A DNA stretch of 27,638 bases from an uncultured Desulfovibrio sp. Lineage in GTDB: Bacteria; Desulfobacterota; Desulfovibrionia; Desulfovibrionales; Desulfovibrionaceae. This document shows, one piece after another, positions 13,221 to 22,006 of the stretch. The stretch lies in NCBI GenBank assembly GCA_900553145.1, contig USCL01000013.1:1-27638 (forward strand), in the 5' to 3' direction. Each line of letters starts with the position of its first letter. Within the stretch, counting starts at the first letter, position 1. The translations under genes were made by a program, and so were the position numbers. The notes under the pieces were generated by a model. That model was not told the DNA's origin and made no database searches. It saw only the letters and a list, made by a program, of their open reading frames with translations.

Positions 13221-14924
13221 CTACCGCTCGACGCCGGGCCGGAGTTGGCAGCGGACGCGGATGTCGCGGCCGCCGCGCCCGTACTCGTCGAGCGTGGCGA
13301 ATACCTGGGCTTCGGTGACGTCAATCTCGGGAGACGCCGGGGCAAAGGCGTTTTCAACCTGCCCCCGAAGAAGCGCGCAGGCCTCGGCCTTGGCCTCCTC
13401 CAGCGTGTAGCGCCGCGTGATCGGCTTGCGTATGTCGAGGCTGGGTACCAGCAATACGCCCGCCGCCGTATCCGCAAACAGATCGAGGCTCGCCGTGGGC
13501 CGGGTGAGCGCCGCGCCGATGGCGTTGGCGACGGGGCCGAGCACGGGATCGCCGAGCGTCTCCACGGGAAGGCCCAGAGCCTCCCCAAGCAGGGGGGCCA
13601 CCGCTTCGGCGGGGCCGCCCACAAGCACCGCGCGGACCGGACGGACGGCACGCTCCTCAAGCAGCGCCGCCAAGGTGTACACGGGCTGGCTGTTCACCTC
13701 GTCAAGCAAGGAACGCACGGCGGCGGCAACGCGGGAACGGGCGCACTCCAAAACCTGCCGCGAAAGGGATTCGGCTGTCAGCCCGTGCGCGGCGGCAAGC
13801 GACTCCACGCCCGTGCGCGACGCCCCGGTGTCCCCGGCCTCCGCGTGCCCAAGCACGTTGAGGCAGTCAAGGAACGTGGGGCCGTCCGTCCCGCCGAACG
13901 CCAGCGCGGGCCCCTTGCGGAGCGGGCCGACTTGGACGCCGGACGTGGCCGTCACCTGCGAATCCCCGCCGAGCCCGATGGAAACGGACTTGAGCGAACG
14001 CACCAGCGTGGAACGCCCGTTGACCACCAGATCGTCGGGCGACAATACGGGCTGCCCGGCGGCGAGCAGGGCGATGTCCGTCGTCGTGCCGCCCATGTCG
14101 AGCACGAGCGTGTCTTCGGAACACGACGGCATCAGGGCCATCATCCCCATGACGCTGGCGGCGGGGCCGGAAAGCAGGGCCTCCACGGGACGGTCGCGGG
14201 ACACCGAAAGCGGGATGGCCCCTCCGTCGGCCTTCAGGAGGTAGGCCGGGGCGTTGATCCCCATGTCCTTCAGGCTGGCTTCCACCGCGTCCGCAAAACG
14301 GTTGTGCAGCGTCCAGACCGCCGCGTTCCAATAGGCCGTGGCGATGCGGCGCGGGAAATTCAGGCGGCCCGACAGACGGTGCCCGAGCGCGATCACCGGT
14401 TCCGGGCCGTCCGCGAAGACCTCGCGGATGACGTCCTCCATCGCGTTCTCATGCGCCGGGTTGCGCGTCGAAAATTTGGTGACGCAGGCGAACGCGGCCA
14501 CCCCTTCCTCCCGCCAGCCGCTTACAGCCCGCCGGATCGCCGCCCGATCCGGGGGCGCGATTTCCGTTCCCCGGTGATCCACGCCGCCCGGAACGAGCGC
14601 CGTATGGCTTCCCAGCCCGAACCAGCCCGGATCGATGCCCGGCCCCGCGCCGATCAGCAGACCCACGGGTGCGCAGGCGTCCTGCACCACCGCGTTGACG
14701 GCAAGGGTGGTCCCAAACGTCGCCCGGCCCACTTCCGCCGGAGGCACCGGCCCCGCCTCGAACAACGCATGCAGGGCCGCGCGCGTGGAAGCCAGCAAAT
14801 CCTGATGGTTGGTGGGGACTTTGACGGACGCGAGCAGCGTTCCGCCGCGCAACAGCACGGCGTCGGTATGCGTTCCGCCCATATCCAGCCCGAGCACGAT
14901 CGGGGCGTTTCGTTCTTCTGACAT
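13221..14924 (-). CDS. Hydantoinase/oxoprolinase-family (HyuA-like) ATPase
   Basis: 567 residues, cytosolic, of the HyuA class that hydrolyses cyclic amides (hydantoins, 5-oxoproline) with ATP. Two sugar-kinase-type phosphate motifs are visible: GLDMGGTHTDAVLL near the start and LVLDMGGTTTDIALL near residue 290. TFGTTLAVNAVV, LSGPAASVMGM and a glycine-rich SIGLGGDSQV also fit the family. Shorter than most HyuA proteins (about 680) because the C-terminal domain is brief. ATG at 14924 follows AGGAGG at 6 bases. No HyuB or transporter neighbour, so the substrate is open; acetone/acetophenone carboxylase subunits are related alternatives. Divergent from htpX. Ended by the family 1 stem-loop. Confidence 0.88.
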   Translation of the reverse strand: MSEERNAPIVLGLDMGGTHTDAVLLRGGTLLASVKVPTNHQDLLASTRAALHALFEAGPVPPAEVGRATFGTTLAVNAVVQDACAPVGLLIGAGPGIDPGWFGLGSHTALVPGGVDHRGTEIAPPDRAAIRRAVSGWREEGVAAFACVTKFSTRNPAHENAMEDVIREVFADGPEPVIALGHRLSGRLNFPRRIATAYWNAAVWTLHNRFADAVEASLKDMGINAPAYLLKADGGAIPLSVSRDRPVEALLSGPAASVMGMMALMPSCSEDTLVLDMGGTTTDIALLAAGQPVLSPDDLVVNGRSTLVRSLKSVSIGLGGDSQVTATSGVQVGPLRKGPALAFGGTDGPTFLDCLNVLGHAEAGDTGASRTGVESLAAAHGLTAESLSRQVLECARSRVAAAVRSLLDEVNSQPVYTLAALLEERAVRPVRAVLVGGPAEAVAPLLGEALGLPVETLGDPVLGPVANAIGAALTRPTASLDLFADTAAGVLLVPSLDIRKPITRRYTLEEAKAEACALLRGQVENAFAPASPEIDVTEAQVFATLDEYGRGGRDIRVRCQLRPGVER

Positions 14925-15019
14925 ATGCGGCCTCCTGAGGCGTCTGTTTCCGGCAACGGACCATCGCTCCCGTCGGCACGGTAGCGCAAAAACCCGGCGC
15001 AGGGAAACCCCGCCCACCC

Positions 15020-15048
15020 TTGCCAAACGGCACTCCCGACCCTATACT
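15020..15048 (+). promoter_or_regulatory. Sigma70-type promoter of htpX
   Basis: TTGCCA (15020-15025) and TATACT (15043-15048) are separated by 17 bases. Predicted start is near 15055, giving a leader of about 70 bases. No clear heat-shock promoter or CIRCE-like repeat is seen. Confidence 0.7.
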
Positions 15049-15124
15049 TTCCGGTATTCCAAGGAAAAGAACCGGATCGCCAACCGATCCGGAATCGGTC
15101 GCAACTCTAAAGGAGAATACGTAC

Positions 15125-15985
15125 GTGACCAGCCAACTGAAGACATTCATGCTGCTTGCCCTGCTTTCCGGCCTCATCATCGTTCTGGGGGGCGCTCTGG
15201 GCGGCAAGACGGGGATCGTTATCGCATTCGGCCTCGCCCTGATCATGAACGTGGGGAGCTACTGGTATTCTGACAAGATCGTCCTGAGGATGTATCAGGC
15301 CCGCGAACTGTCGGAAAGCGAAGCCCCCATGCTCTACAGCATGGTGCGCGAGCTGGCCGCCAACGCCCAGATTCCCATGCCGCGCATCGCCGTGGTCCCC
15401 GAAGAAGCGCCCAACGCCTTCGCCACGGGCCGCAACCCCGAAAACAGCGTGGTCGCCGTCACCGAAGGCATCCTGCGCCTGCTGTCGCCGGAAGAGCTCA
15501 AGGGCGTGCTCGCCCATGAAATCGCACATATCGCCAACCGCGACATCCTGATCCAGACGGTCGCCGGGGTCATGGCTTCGACCATCGTGTCCATCGCCAA
15601 CTTCATGCAGTTCGCCGCCATCTTCGGCATGGGCCGGAGCAACGAGGACGGCGAAGGCGGCGGCAATCCGCTCATGGCCATCATGCTCGCCATCCTCGCG
15701 CCCATTGCGGCGTCGCTGATCCAGTTCGCCATCTCCCGCTCGCGCGAATACCTCGCCGATGCCAGCGGGGCGCGCTACTGCGGCCAGCCCCTCGCCCTCG
15801 CCGCCGCGCTCGGCAAGCTCCAGTCATGGAACCAGCGCATCCCCATGCAGAACGGCAACCCCACCACGGCGGAAATGTTCATCGTCGCCCCCCTCTTCGG
15901 CGGCGGCATGGCCAAGCTGTTCAGCACCCATCCGGACATCAACGACCGCATCGCCCGCCTCCGCGAAATGGCTGGCGTCAGGTAG
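15125..15985 (+). CDS. htpX: Membrane zinc metalloprotease HtpX
   Basis: Inner-membrane M48 protease that degrades misfolded membrane proteins. 286 residues. TM helices at about 8-24 and 30-45, then the zinc site HEIAH (H131, E132, H135) with third ligand E208 in SREYLADA, then two hydrophobic segments around 143-168 and 183-203. The C-terminus STHPDINDRIARLREM is typical of the family. GTG at 15125 is chosen as start: AAGGAG lies 9 bases upstream and the protein then begins like known HtpX (TSQLKTFMLLALL). The longer frame to 15020 overlaps the promoter. Single-gene unit. Confidence 0.95.
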   Translation: MTSQLKTFMLLALLSGLIIVLGGALGGKTGIVIAFGLALIMNVGSYWYSDKIVLRMYQARELSESEAPMLYSMVRELAANAQIPMPRIAVVPEEAPNAFATGRNPENSVVAVTEGILRLLSPEELKGVLAHEIAHIANRDILIQTVAGVMASTIVSIANFMQFAAIFGMGRSNEDGEGGGNPLMAIMLAILAPIAASLIQFAISRSREYLADASGARYCGQPLALAAALGKLQSWNQRIPMQNGNPTTAEMFIVAPLFGGGMAKLFSTHPDINDRIARLREMAGVR

Positions 15986-16756
15986 GCACCGTTTCCAAGG
16001 GAGAGGCGCTGGGGGCTGCCCCGGGTGTGATATCCCCCACGGGCATGGCTTTGCCGCCCTCTTGGCCGAACAGCCCCTCGGGAATACAATGAACGGGTTC
16101 CGTATCCGGCGCAAACCGGATGCGGAACCTCTTTGTCTGGCCGGGCTCACAATTGCGGCTGATCAAATCCCCATGACATCGAACATGGCTTTACATGGTT
16201 AAAAGAGGGTTGAAAGCGCGTCCGCCTTTGTGGCGACGGGCCTTGCCGATACGCCCGCCGCGACGGGTTTGCAGCCTCCGCCGCACCAGCCGCTTTCTTG
16301 AACACAGCTTTTTTGTTCCCCCGAACCGGCTATGGCGTTTTCCCCCACAGCGGCGCAGGAAAGGCTTTTTCTTTCCCGCTCTTAAAAATCCCCTTTCTCC
16401 GCCGCCTCTGCCGGAAGGCCCCGCCGCGTGCGGCATCGCCCATAATGGGGACGTCGAAACGGGCGCGCTCAAAATGCCCCGCCCCGCACGGCATCCCCAT
16501 CCCCCGAAAAGGCCGGACGGCCGAACGGGGAGGCGATAAAAAGCCTTTTTCCCTTCTTCAAGAGGGGTTCCCCGTCCCGGGCGGCTCTATCATCCTTGAC
16601 GATGGGCGCATATTCCGGTAGCGAAACAGACCCTTCGGAAGCATTTTCCGGACGGCGGCCCCGGCGGGAAGATACGGGGCCTTTCGGGAGCGATTCCGGA
16701 AGCCGTCCTCCATCCATCCTGAATCATGGCTTTTCCGGTGTTCCTTGGAGTAAACG
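15986..16756. other. Long intergenic region, no convincing gene
   Basis: About 770 bases between htpX and the lipoprotein gene. It holds the palindrome at 16096-16129 and short A- or T-rich patches (for example AAAAAGCCTTTTT near 16538-16550). The ORF at 16195-16539 has low-complexity, Pro/Arg-rich composition and no ribosome site, so I do not call it. Possibly decayed coding DNA. Confidence 0.45.
16096..16129 (+). terminator. Stem-loop after htpX (palindrome family 2, copy 2)
   Basis: GGTTCCGTATCCGG (16096-16109) pairs with CCGGATGCGGAACC (16116-16129), 14 pairs with one G-U, loop CGCAAA, followed by TCTTTG. The core matches the stem at 7709-7743. It lies 110 bases beyond the htpX stop and its T-tract is weak, so repeat element and terminator are both possible. 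Confidence 0.65.
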
Positions 16757-17158
16757 ATGCAATATGGGAGCCTTTCGATAGGTCTGGCGCTTGCGGCGTG
16801 CCTTGGCGTTTCCGGGTGCGGCGAAAAAAGAACCCTTGGCGAGGAACCCGTGCCGGTGCAGCGCTCCGAGTGCGGCGGCATTTTTGTTCTCGCGCCCGCG
16901 TCGTATATGCAGTATATTCAGCACGACGAAGCGACGCTGCTGGCTTCGGAAGGCCGCTATGAAGACCTCCCCGTCTTCTGTACGGAAGAAATGGCCCGGA
17001 TGCTCGAACAGCGGCTGGAACACGATCATGAGCTTCTTCCCGGCCTCTGGCGCGTGTACCGCCTTGAGGGCATATGGGAAGAGGATGTCGTGGAAGTGCG
17101 GCCCGGCGAATGGCGCATGCGCCGCCCGGCCCAGCTCATCGCGCTCGCGGCATCTTGA
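16757..17158 (+). CDS. Small lipoprotein, unknown function
   Basis: 133 residues with a lipoprotein signal: uncharged hydrophobic h-region SLSIGLALAACLG and lipobox V-S-G-C with the lipidated Cys at 21. The mature part (about 112 residues) is acidic and soluble (LLASEGRYEDLPVFCTEEMARMLEQRLEHDHELLPGLWRVYRLEGIWEEDVVEVRPGEW). No family recognised. ATG at 16757 follows GGAG at 7 bases; the region after Cys21 lacks an Asp at +2, so outer-membrane targeting is likely under E. coli rules. It precedes era by 68 bases on the same strand; co-transcription is possible. Confidence 0.75.
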   Translation: MQYGSLSIGLALAACLGVSGCGEKRTLGEEPVPVQRSECGGIFVLAPASYMQYIQHDEATLLASEGRYEDLPVFCTEEMARMLEQRLEHDHELLPGLWRVYRLEGIWEEDVVEVRPGEWRMRRPAQLIALAAS

Positions 17159-17226
17159 GATTTGATGAAATCCCGCTCCAAAGCGGTCGTATGAAACCAA
17201 CATTTTTGCGTTTTTGAGGAGAGTAT

Positions 17227-18162
17227 ATGGCTACAGCACACCGTTGTGGATGGGTAGCGCTGATGGGTCCGCCCAACGCGGGCAAATCCACCCTTACCAA
17301 CGCCCTCGTGGGCCAAAAGGTGGCGATCGTCACGGCCAAGCCGCAGACGACCCGCAACCGTATCGTCGGCATCCTCACCCAAAAGGATGCCCAAGTCATT
17401 TTTATGGATACGCCCGGCGTGCACGCCCTGCGCGGCCAGACCCGGGGACAGCTCGGCAAGATCATGGTCCAGTCGGCGTGGCAGAGTTTCGCGGTGGCGA
17501 ACTGCATCGTGCTCGTCATCGACGGCGACCTCTATCTGCGCAAGCCCGATTTCATGGAGCGCGATCTCGCCCCGCTCATCCAGCCGCTGTCCGAAGAGGA
17601 ACGCCCTGTCGTCGTCGTGGTGAACAAGGTCGACCTGTTCCATGACAAGTCGCGCATGCTGCCCTTGCTGGAATCCGTGGCGCAGATGTTCCCGAAGGCG
17701 GAAATCTTCCCGGCGTCGGCCCTGCGCCGCAACGGCGTGGAACAGCTCCTTGAGCTCATCCGTTCCCACCTGCCGGAAGGCGAGGCGCAGTTCCCCGAAG
17801 ATCAGCTTTCCACGGCCCCCATGAAGTTCATGGCCGCCGAGATCATCCGCGAGAAGCTTTTCGACAAGCTGTATCAGGAAGTCCCCTACTCCGTCGCCGT
17901 GGACGTTGAAGTGTGGGACGAGGAAGACGATCGCGTGCTCATCCATGCCGCCATCTATGTGGCGAAGCCCTCGCACAAGGCCATGGTCATCGGCCGCGCC
18001 GGCGAAGGCATCAAGGCCATCGGCACGGCCGCCCGCAAGGAAATCCGGGATATGGTCGAGAAAAAGGTTCACCTTGAACTCTGGGTCAAGGTTCGTGAGG
18101 ACTGGGTCGACGACCCGCAGTTCCTGCACAGCCTCGGCTTTGGAGCTGAAGCGGAGTACTAG
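17227..18162 (+). CDS. era: GTPase Era, 16S rRNA/30S assembly
   Basis: Essential GTPase that binds the 3' end of 16S rRNA during 30S maturation. 311 residues, typical length. G1 GPPNAGKST (14-22), G2 with PQTTRNRIVG, G3 DTPG (61-64), G4 NKVD, and the C-terminal KH domain with VIGRAGEGIKAIGTAARKEI then LELWVKVREDW. ATG follows GAGGAG about 8 bases upstream. The next gene starts 3 bases after its stop. Start and end agree with the family. Confidence 0.97.
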   Translation: MATAHRCGWVALMGPPNAGKSTLTNALVGQKVAIVTAKPQTTRNRIVGILTQKDAQVIFMDTPGVHALRGQTRGQLGKIMVQSAWQSFAVANCIVLVIDGDLYLRKPDFMERDLAPLIQPLSEEERPVVVVVNKVDLFHDKSRMLPLLESVAQMFPKAEIFPASALRRNGVEQLLELIRSHLPEGEAQFPEDQLSTAPMKFMAAEIIREKLFDKLYQEVPYSVAVDVEVWDEEDDRVLIHAAIYVAKPSHKAMVIGRAGEGIKAIGTAARKEIRDMVEKKVHLELWVKVREDWVDDPQFLHSLGFGAEAEY

Positions 18163-18165
18163 CCC

Positions 18166-18876
18166 ATGAATCCGTCAGAAACAGCAGCGCTTGGGGAACG
18201 CCTCGAAGCCGTGCGCGAACGCCTCGCCAAGGCCGCCCGCATCGCGGGGCGCAAGCCGGAAGATGTGCGCCTCATTGCCGTGTCCAAACTCCATCCGGTG
18301 GAGGCCATTCTCGCGGCATACGGGTTCGGACAACGGGTTTTTGGCGAAAATTACGTGCAGGAAGCGCTCTCCAAGCAGGAAGCGCTTCCCGATCTCGATG
18401 TGGAATGGCATTGCATCGGCCACGTCCAGACCAACAAGGCCAAGGACGTTACCGGGCGCTTCGCCCTCATCCACACTGTGGACAACTTCAAGTTCGCCGA
18501 AACGCTGGCCCGCCGCCTGCCCGAAGACACCCCGGTGCAGCGCGTGCTCCTTCAGGTCAACATCGGCAACGAGCCGCAGAAGGCCGGCGTCGACGAGCAC
18601 GATCTGCCGGCCCTTGCCGAAGCGGTCCTTGCGCTCCCGCGCCTTGAAGTGCGCGGCCTGATGTGCCTGCCGCCGTTCTTCGACGACGGCGAAGCCGCCC
18701 GGCCCTATTTCGCCCGGCTCCGCGAGCTGCGCGACGATCTCGAAGCCCGCCTCGGCATCAAGCTGCCCGAGCTTTCGATGGGCATGTCCGGCGACTGCGT
18801 GCAGGCCGTCGAGGAAGGCGCCACCCTCGTTCGCGTCGGGACCGACATTTTCGGCCCCCGGCCTGTGAAGGCATAG
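18166..18876 (+). CDS. PLP homeostasis protein (YggS/PROSC family)
   Basis: 236-residue single-domain TIM-barrel protein that binds pyridoxal phosphate and buffers its pool; no enzyme activity is known. K41 in LIAVSKLHP is the PLP lysine. FGENYVQEAL, WHCIGHVQTNKAK, the glycine-rich MGMSGDCVQAVEEGATLVRVGTDIFG phosphate site and GLMCLPP are all family marks. ATG at 18166, three bases after era, with GGAG in the end of era as SD: translational coupling likely. Followed by repeat family 1 copy B. Often yggS is linked to division genes; here it is linked to era. Confidence 0.95.
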   Translation: MNPSETAALGERLEAVRERLAKAARIAGRKPEDVRLIAVSKLHPVEAILAAYGFGQRVFGENYVQEALSKQEALPDLDVEWHCIGHVQTNKAKDVTGRFALIHTVDNFKFAETLARRLPEDTPVQRVLLQVNIGNEPQKAGVDEHDLPALAEAVLALPRLEVRGLMCLPPFFDDGEAARPYFARLRELRDDLEARLGIKLPELSMGMSGDCVQAVEEGATLVRVGTDIFGPRPVKA

Positions 18877-18891
18877 AAGAGGGAAAAAGAT

Positions 18892-19040
18892 TTGGAGGGG
18901 GAAGGGGAAACTTTCTAAAGAAGGGCCCCCCCACGTTTCTCCTTCCCCCTCCAAGCTGCCAGAGCGGCTCGCTCCTCCCCCATCCTCTTCAAAGACTTTC
19001 GACTGGTGGGGAGGCCGCGCGACGGGAGTTCGTTCCGGCG
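18892..19040 (+). repeat. 3'-repeat family 1, copy B (after the PLP protein), with terminator stem
   Basis: Begins 15 bases after the stop. A 20-base stem with one G-U pair (18892-18911 with 18935-18954) is followed by CTGCCAGAGCGGCTCGCTCC, CTCCCCCA and then AAGACTTTCGACTGGTGGGG running on to 19040. The last 49 bases (18992-19040) match 27531-27579 at 47 positions. Confidence 0.8.
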
Positions 19041-19112
19041 GCAGGAAAGGCGTTTGGGTTCAGGAAGCGGAGTGGAGGGGGATGAACGTTTGGTGAAGAG
19101 GGGCGGCGTGCA

Positions 19113-19907
19113 TCAGCGGGCGAGCTGCCCCGGCGTGCGCCCGAAGAGTTTCTTGAAGGCGGCGATGAATGCGGAAACGGAGGCGTAGCCGCAGTTGAGG
19201 GCCACGGCGGTGACGCTTTCCCCAGCCTCAAGCTGGGCGCGGGCGTGGTGCAGGCGGATGCGCTGGCGCCACCGCCCGAAGGATTCCCCGGTCTGGCGCT
19301 GGAACAGGCGGGCGAGGGTGCGTTCGGACATGCCGAGGCGCGCGCACCATTCGCGGATCGTTTCCGGCGAGTCCGGTTCGTTGAGGAGGGCGGTGCACAT
19401 GGCGACAAGGCGGCGATCCCGGGGCATGGGGAGCGGGAAGCCCACTTCGGGGAGCAGGGGGAGCTGGTCGAGCAGGACGGAGACCAGCCGGGCCACGGGG
19501 CCGGGTTCCTCATAGTCGCAGGATTGCGGGGCGAGGGCGTAGATGATCTCCCTGACGAGCGGGGAGATCTCCATGGCGTGGTAACGCTGGAACCGGGGGC
19601 CGGGAGGCAGGACATGCGGCATGATGTACAGGGCGTTGTCCACGGACGGCTCGGGGATGTACCATTCGTGGGTCAGGCCGGGCGGTATCCAGACGGCCCG
19701 CTGCGGCGGCGCGGCGTAGTTGCCGAGCTCGGTGCAGATGACCATGTACCCGGAACGCATGAAAGCCAGTTCGCCCCAGTGGGCATGGCAGTGCAGATCG
19801 CTCCACGTGCCCGCCTCGAACGGATCGTTGAACCAGAACACCGGGCGCGGCAGCCTGACGAAAGGGACATTGTAGCTTTTGACTTCGGTGAGCCGGTAGG
19901 ATTTCAT
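19113..19907 (-). CDS. AraC-family transcriptional regulator (cupin type)
   Basis: 264 residues. The N-terminal half is a cupin-like sensor (WSDLHCHAHWGELAFMRSGYMVI, AVWIPPGLTHEWYIP). The C-terminal about 100 residues carry two helix-turn-helix units: ETIREWCARLGMSERTLARLFQRQTGESF and ESVTAVALNCGYASVSAFIAAFKKLFGRTPGQL. ATG at 19907 is taken as start; GGAG lies 11 bases upstream, which is distant. Divergent from the NhaC-type transporter, with about 180 bases between, so it may control that gene, though the shared site at 19997-20016 points rather to a methionine regulator. Inducer unknown. Confidence 0.9.
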   Translation of the reverse strand: MKSYRLTEVKSYNVPFVRLPRPVFWFNDPFEAGTWSDLHCHAHWGELAFMRSGYMVICTELGNYAAPPQRAVWIPPGLTHEWYIPEPSVDNALYIMPHVLPPGPRFQRYHAMEISPLVREIIYALAPQSCDYEEPGPVARLVSVLLDQLPLLPEVGFPLPMPRDRRLVAMCTALLNEPDSPETIREWCARLGMSERTLARLFQRQTGESFGRWRQRIRLHHARAQLEAGESVTAVALNCGYASVSAFIAAFKKLFGRTPGQLAR

Positions 19908-19996
19908 GGGCGGTTCGTCTCCGTTGCCGCGAGTGTACCGTAAAGCCGTTCCCGCCGACAAGGGGACGGGACGGCATGGAACAGGTTGGGCATTGT

Positions 19997-20016
19997 TTAT
20001 CTGCATACATTGATAT
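19997..20016 (+). promoter_or_regulatory. Operator-like palindrome upstream of the NhaC-type transporter, shared with metK
   Basis: TTATCTGCATACATTGATAT, 69 bases before the start codon, matches the metK upstream site (2970-2989, minus) at 17 of 20 positions in the same orientation to the gene. It overlaps a possible -10 (TATAAG, 20015-20020), which suits a repressor. Binding of the neighbouring AraC protein is an alternative but would not explain the metK copy. Confidence 0.6.
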
Positions 20017-20085
20017 AAGGTAAGCGCCCGTCATTTGCCCGAACCGGGCCTTTCCTAACCCGAGACCTGCCGCGGAGCGTGTCCC

Positions 20086-21414
20086 ATGTCCGAAAAAGCC
20101 AATTTCAGGGCGTTGCTGCCCATGATCGTCTTCCTTGCCCTGTTCATCGGGACAGGCATAACCCTGACCGCAGCCGGGACGGATATGCCGTTCTATCAGC
20201 TTTCCGCGACGGTGGCGATCATCCCCGCCATCGTGCTCGCCATCCTTCAGGGCAAGGATGATCTGAACAAGAAGATCGGCGTGTTCCTTTCGGGCGTGGG
20301 CGAGATCAACATCATCACCATGTGCATGATCTTCCTGCTTGCGGGCGGGTTCGCGTCCGTGGCCTCGGCCATCGGCGGGGTGAAGGCCACGGTCGATTTC
20401 GGCCTGTCCCTGCTGCCCCCGTCCATGATCCTGCCGGGCCTGTTCCTCATCGGGGCGTTCATTTCCACGGCGATGGGCACGAGCATGGGAACCGTGGCCG
20501 CCATCGCGCCCATTGCGGTGGGCGTGGGCGGGCAGACCGACATCCCGCTGGCCCTGCTCCTCGGGGTGGTCATGAGCGGGGCCATGTTCGGCGACAACCT
20601 GTCCATGATTTCGGATACGACCATTGCGGCGACCCGCACGCAGGGCTGCGAGATGAAGGACAAGTTCCGCATGAACCTCCTCATCGCCCTGCCCGCCGCG
20701 CTCGTCACGCTGGTTCTGCTCTGGTTTGCGGGGGCTTCCGGGCAGGTGGTCAGCCACGACGACTATCAGTTCATCCGGGTGATCCCGTATCTCGCCATCC
20801 TGATCATGGCGCTTGCGGGCGTGAACGTGTTCGTCGTGCTGCTTGCGGGCATCGTGTTCACGGGCGCGGTGGGCATCGCCACGGTGGACGGCTACACGCT
20901 CATCCGATGGAGCAAGGATATTTACGGCGGTTTTGTGGGCATGAACGAGATCATGGTGCTCTCCATGCTGGTGGGCGGCCTCGGCGAGCTCATGCGCTAC
21001 CACGGCGGCATCAGCTGGCTGCTGGAGCGCGTGAACGGGCTGGCCCGGAGGCTTTCCGCCGAGTCGCCGGTGAAGGCGGGCGAATGCTGCATCAGCCTGC
21101 TGGTTTTGCTCGCCAACCTGTGCACGGCGAACAATACGGTGGCCATCATCCTGACGGGCAAGGTGGCGCACGAAATCGCGGCTTCAAACGGAGTTGACAG
21201 GCGGCGCAGCGCCAGCTTACTTGATATTTTCTCATGCGTCGTGCAGGGGCTCATCCCCTACGGGGCGCAGTTGCTGCTGGCCGGTTCCATTGCAAAGCTT
21301 TCCCCGTTGTCCATCGCGTGGAACAATTGGTATTGCATGTTGCTCGCCGTGGCGGCGGTGTTGGCCATCCTGTTCGGCATCCCGAGAGTCCGTCCGGTTC
21401 GTCCTCTGGCCTAG
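20086..21414 (+). CDS. NhaC-superfamily Na+/H+ antiporter-like transporter, candidate methionine permease (MetT-like)
   Basis: 442-residue inner-membrane protein with about 11 hydrophobic helices. The family core is clear: FLIGAFISTAMGTSMGTVAAIAPIAV, then GAMFGDNLSMISDTTIAATRTQG, with a matching second half (LANLCTANNTVAIILTG, FSCVVQGLIPYGAQLL). Annotated proteins of this type are usually called Na+/H+ antiporters, but a branch (MetT) is assigned to methionine uptake from regulon studies. The operator-like site shared with metK favours that role here; this is inference. ATG at 20086 has GGAG 8 bases upstream. Divergent from the AraC regulator; followed by a plausible terminator. Confidence 0.85.
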   Translation: MSEKANFRALLPMIVFLALFIGTGITLTAAGTDMPFYQLSATVAIIPAIVLAILQGKDDLNKKIGVFLSGVGEINIITMCMIFLLAGGFASVASAIGGVKATVDFGLSLLPPSMILPGLFLIGAFISTAMGTSMGTVAAIAPIAVGVGGQTDIPLALLLGVVMSGAMFGDNLSMISDTTIAATRTQGCEMKDKFRMNLLIALPAALVTLVLLWFAGASGQVVSHDDYQFIRVIPYLAILIMALAGVNVFVVLLAGIVFTGAVGIATVDGYTLIRWSKDIYGGFVGMNEIMVLSMLVGGLGELMRYHGGISWLLERVNGLARRLSAESPVKAGECCISLLVLLANLCTANNTVAIILTGKVAHEIAASNGVDRRRSASLLDIFSCVVQGLIPYGAQLLLAGSIAKLSPLSIAWNNWYCMLLAVAAVLAILFGIPRVRPVRPLA

Positions 21415-21456
21415 TACAGAGAGGATCGGGAGAGGATGGCTCCGGGTTCTTTTTTT
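21394..21456 (+). terminator. Probable terminator of the transporter gene
   Basis: CCGG..CGTCCTCT (21394-21407) can pair with AGAGGATG..CCGG (21431-21444) with an internal loop, followed by GTTCTTTTTTT. The 5' arm lies at the end of the coding sequence. Confidence 0.55.
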
Positions 21457-21637
21457 ATGGAACGGAATGCGGGCGTCCGGGGCTTGTGGGCGTCGGGCAA
21501 GATGGGCCCGCCGCGCCCCGGATCCGCGGAGAAAGGGGTCAGCATCGCCGCTGCCTGCTCCCCCCTCCTCGTGCAGTCCCGCTCCCCGGAGAAACGGGGC
21601 GTGCCCGGCATGGGGGTGCCCCGGCCAAAGGAAAGCC

Positions 21638-21907
21638 ATGTGGTACGTCTATCTGCTCCGATGCGCCGACGCCACGCTCTATTGCGGCGTGACGACGGAT
21701 ATGGAGCGGCGGCTTAAGGAACACAACGCGGGAAGCCGCGGCGCGAAGTACACGCGGACGCGCCGCCCCGTCGAGCTGGTGTGCTGCGTGGCGCAGCCGG
21801 ACGCCTCCTCCGCGTGCCGCCTGGAGTGGGAGGTGAAGCGGCGCCCCCGGGCCGAGAAGGCGGCGTTCCTGCTGGCGCGGGCCGGGCGGACGCCGGAAAA
21901 GGGATAA
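21638..21907 (+). CDS. GIY-YIG nuclease-domain protein (UPF0213/YhbQ-like)
   Basis: 89-residue single GIY-YIG domain. WYVYLLRCADATLYCGVT is the GIY-YIG signature in its YhbQ-type variant, DMERRLKEHNAG provides the catalytic Arg region, and LEWEVKRRPRAEK the metal-binding Glu. Members are small DNA-acting proteins with little defined biology. ATG at 21638 follows AAGGAA. The longer frame upstream is intergenic in character. Same strand as the transporter, but a terminator lies between. Confidence 0.88.
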   Translation: MWYVYLLRCADATLYCGVTTDMERRLKEHNAGSRGAKYTRTRRPVELVCCVAQPDASSACRLEWEVKRRPRAEKAAFLLARAGRTPEKG

Positions 21908-22006
21908 GCATCGTCTGTTGCGGAAAGGGTGCCGTGTCGCCGGGTGGCGATGCGGCTTTGTCATGCGGAGAGGGAAACGCTTCCCGGTAAAGGAAGGAGC
22001 ACGTCC

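Noticed and set aside
12903..14921. 672-codon open frame antisense to the hydantoinase-family gene
   Set aside because: The minus-strand gene has two phosphate motifs and a strong SD; the plus frame has none of these.
16195..16539. Possible 114-residue protein in the long gap before the lipoprotein gene
   Set aside because: Pro/Arg-rich, no ribosome site, no recognisable motif.
19510..21171. 553-codon open frame antisense to the transporter
   Set aside because: It mirrors a clear membrane transporter; His/Asp/Gly/Arg-rich nonsense.
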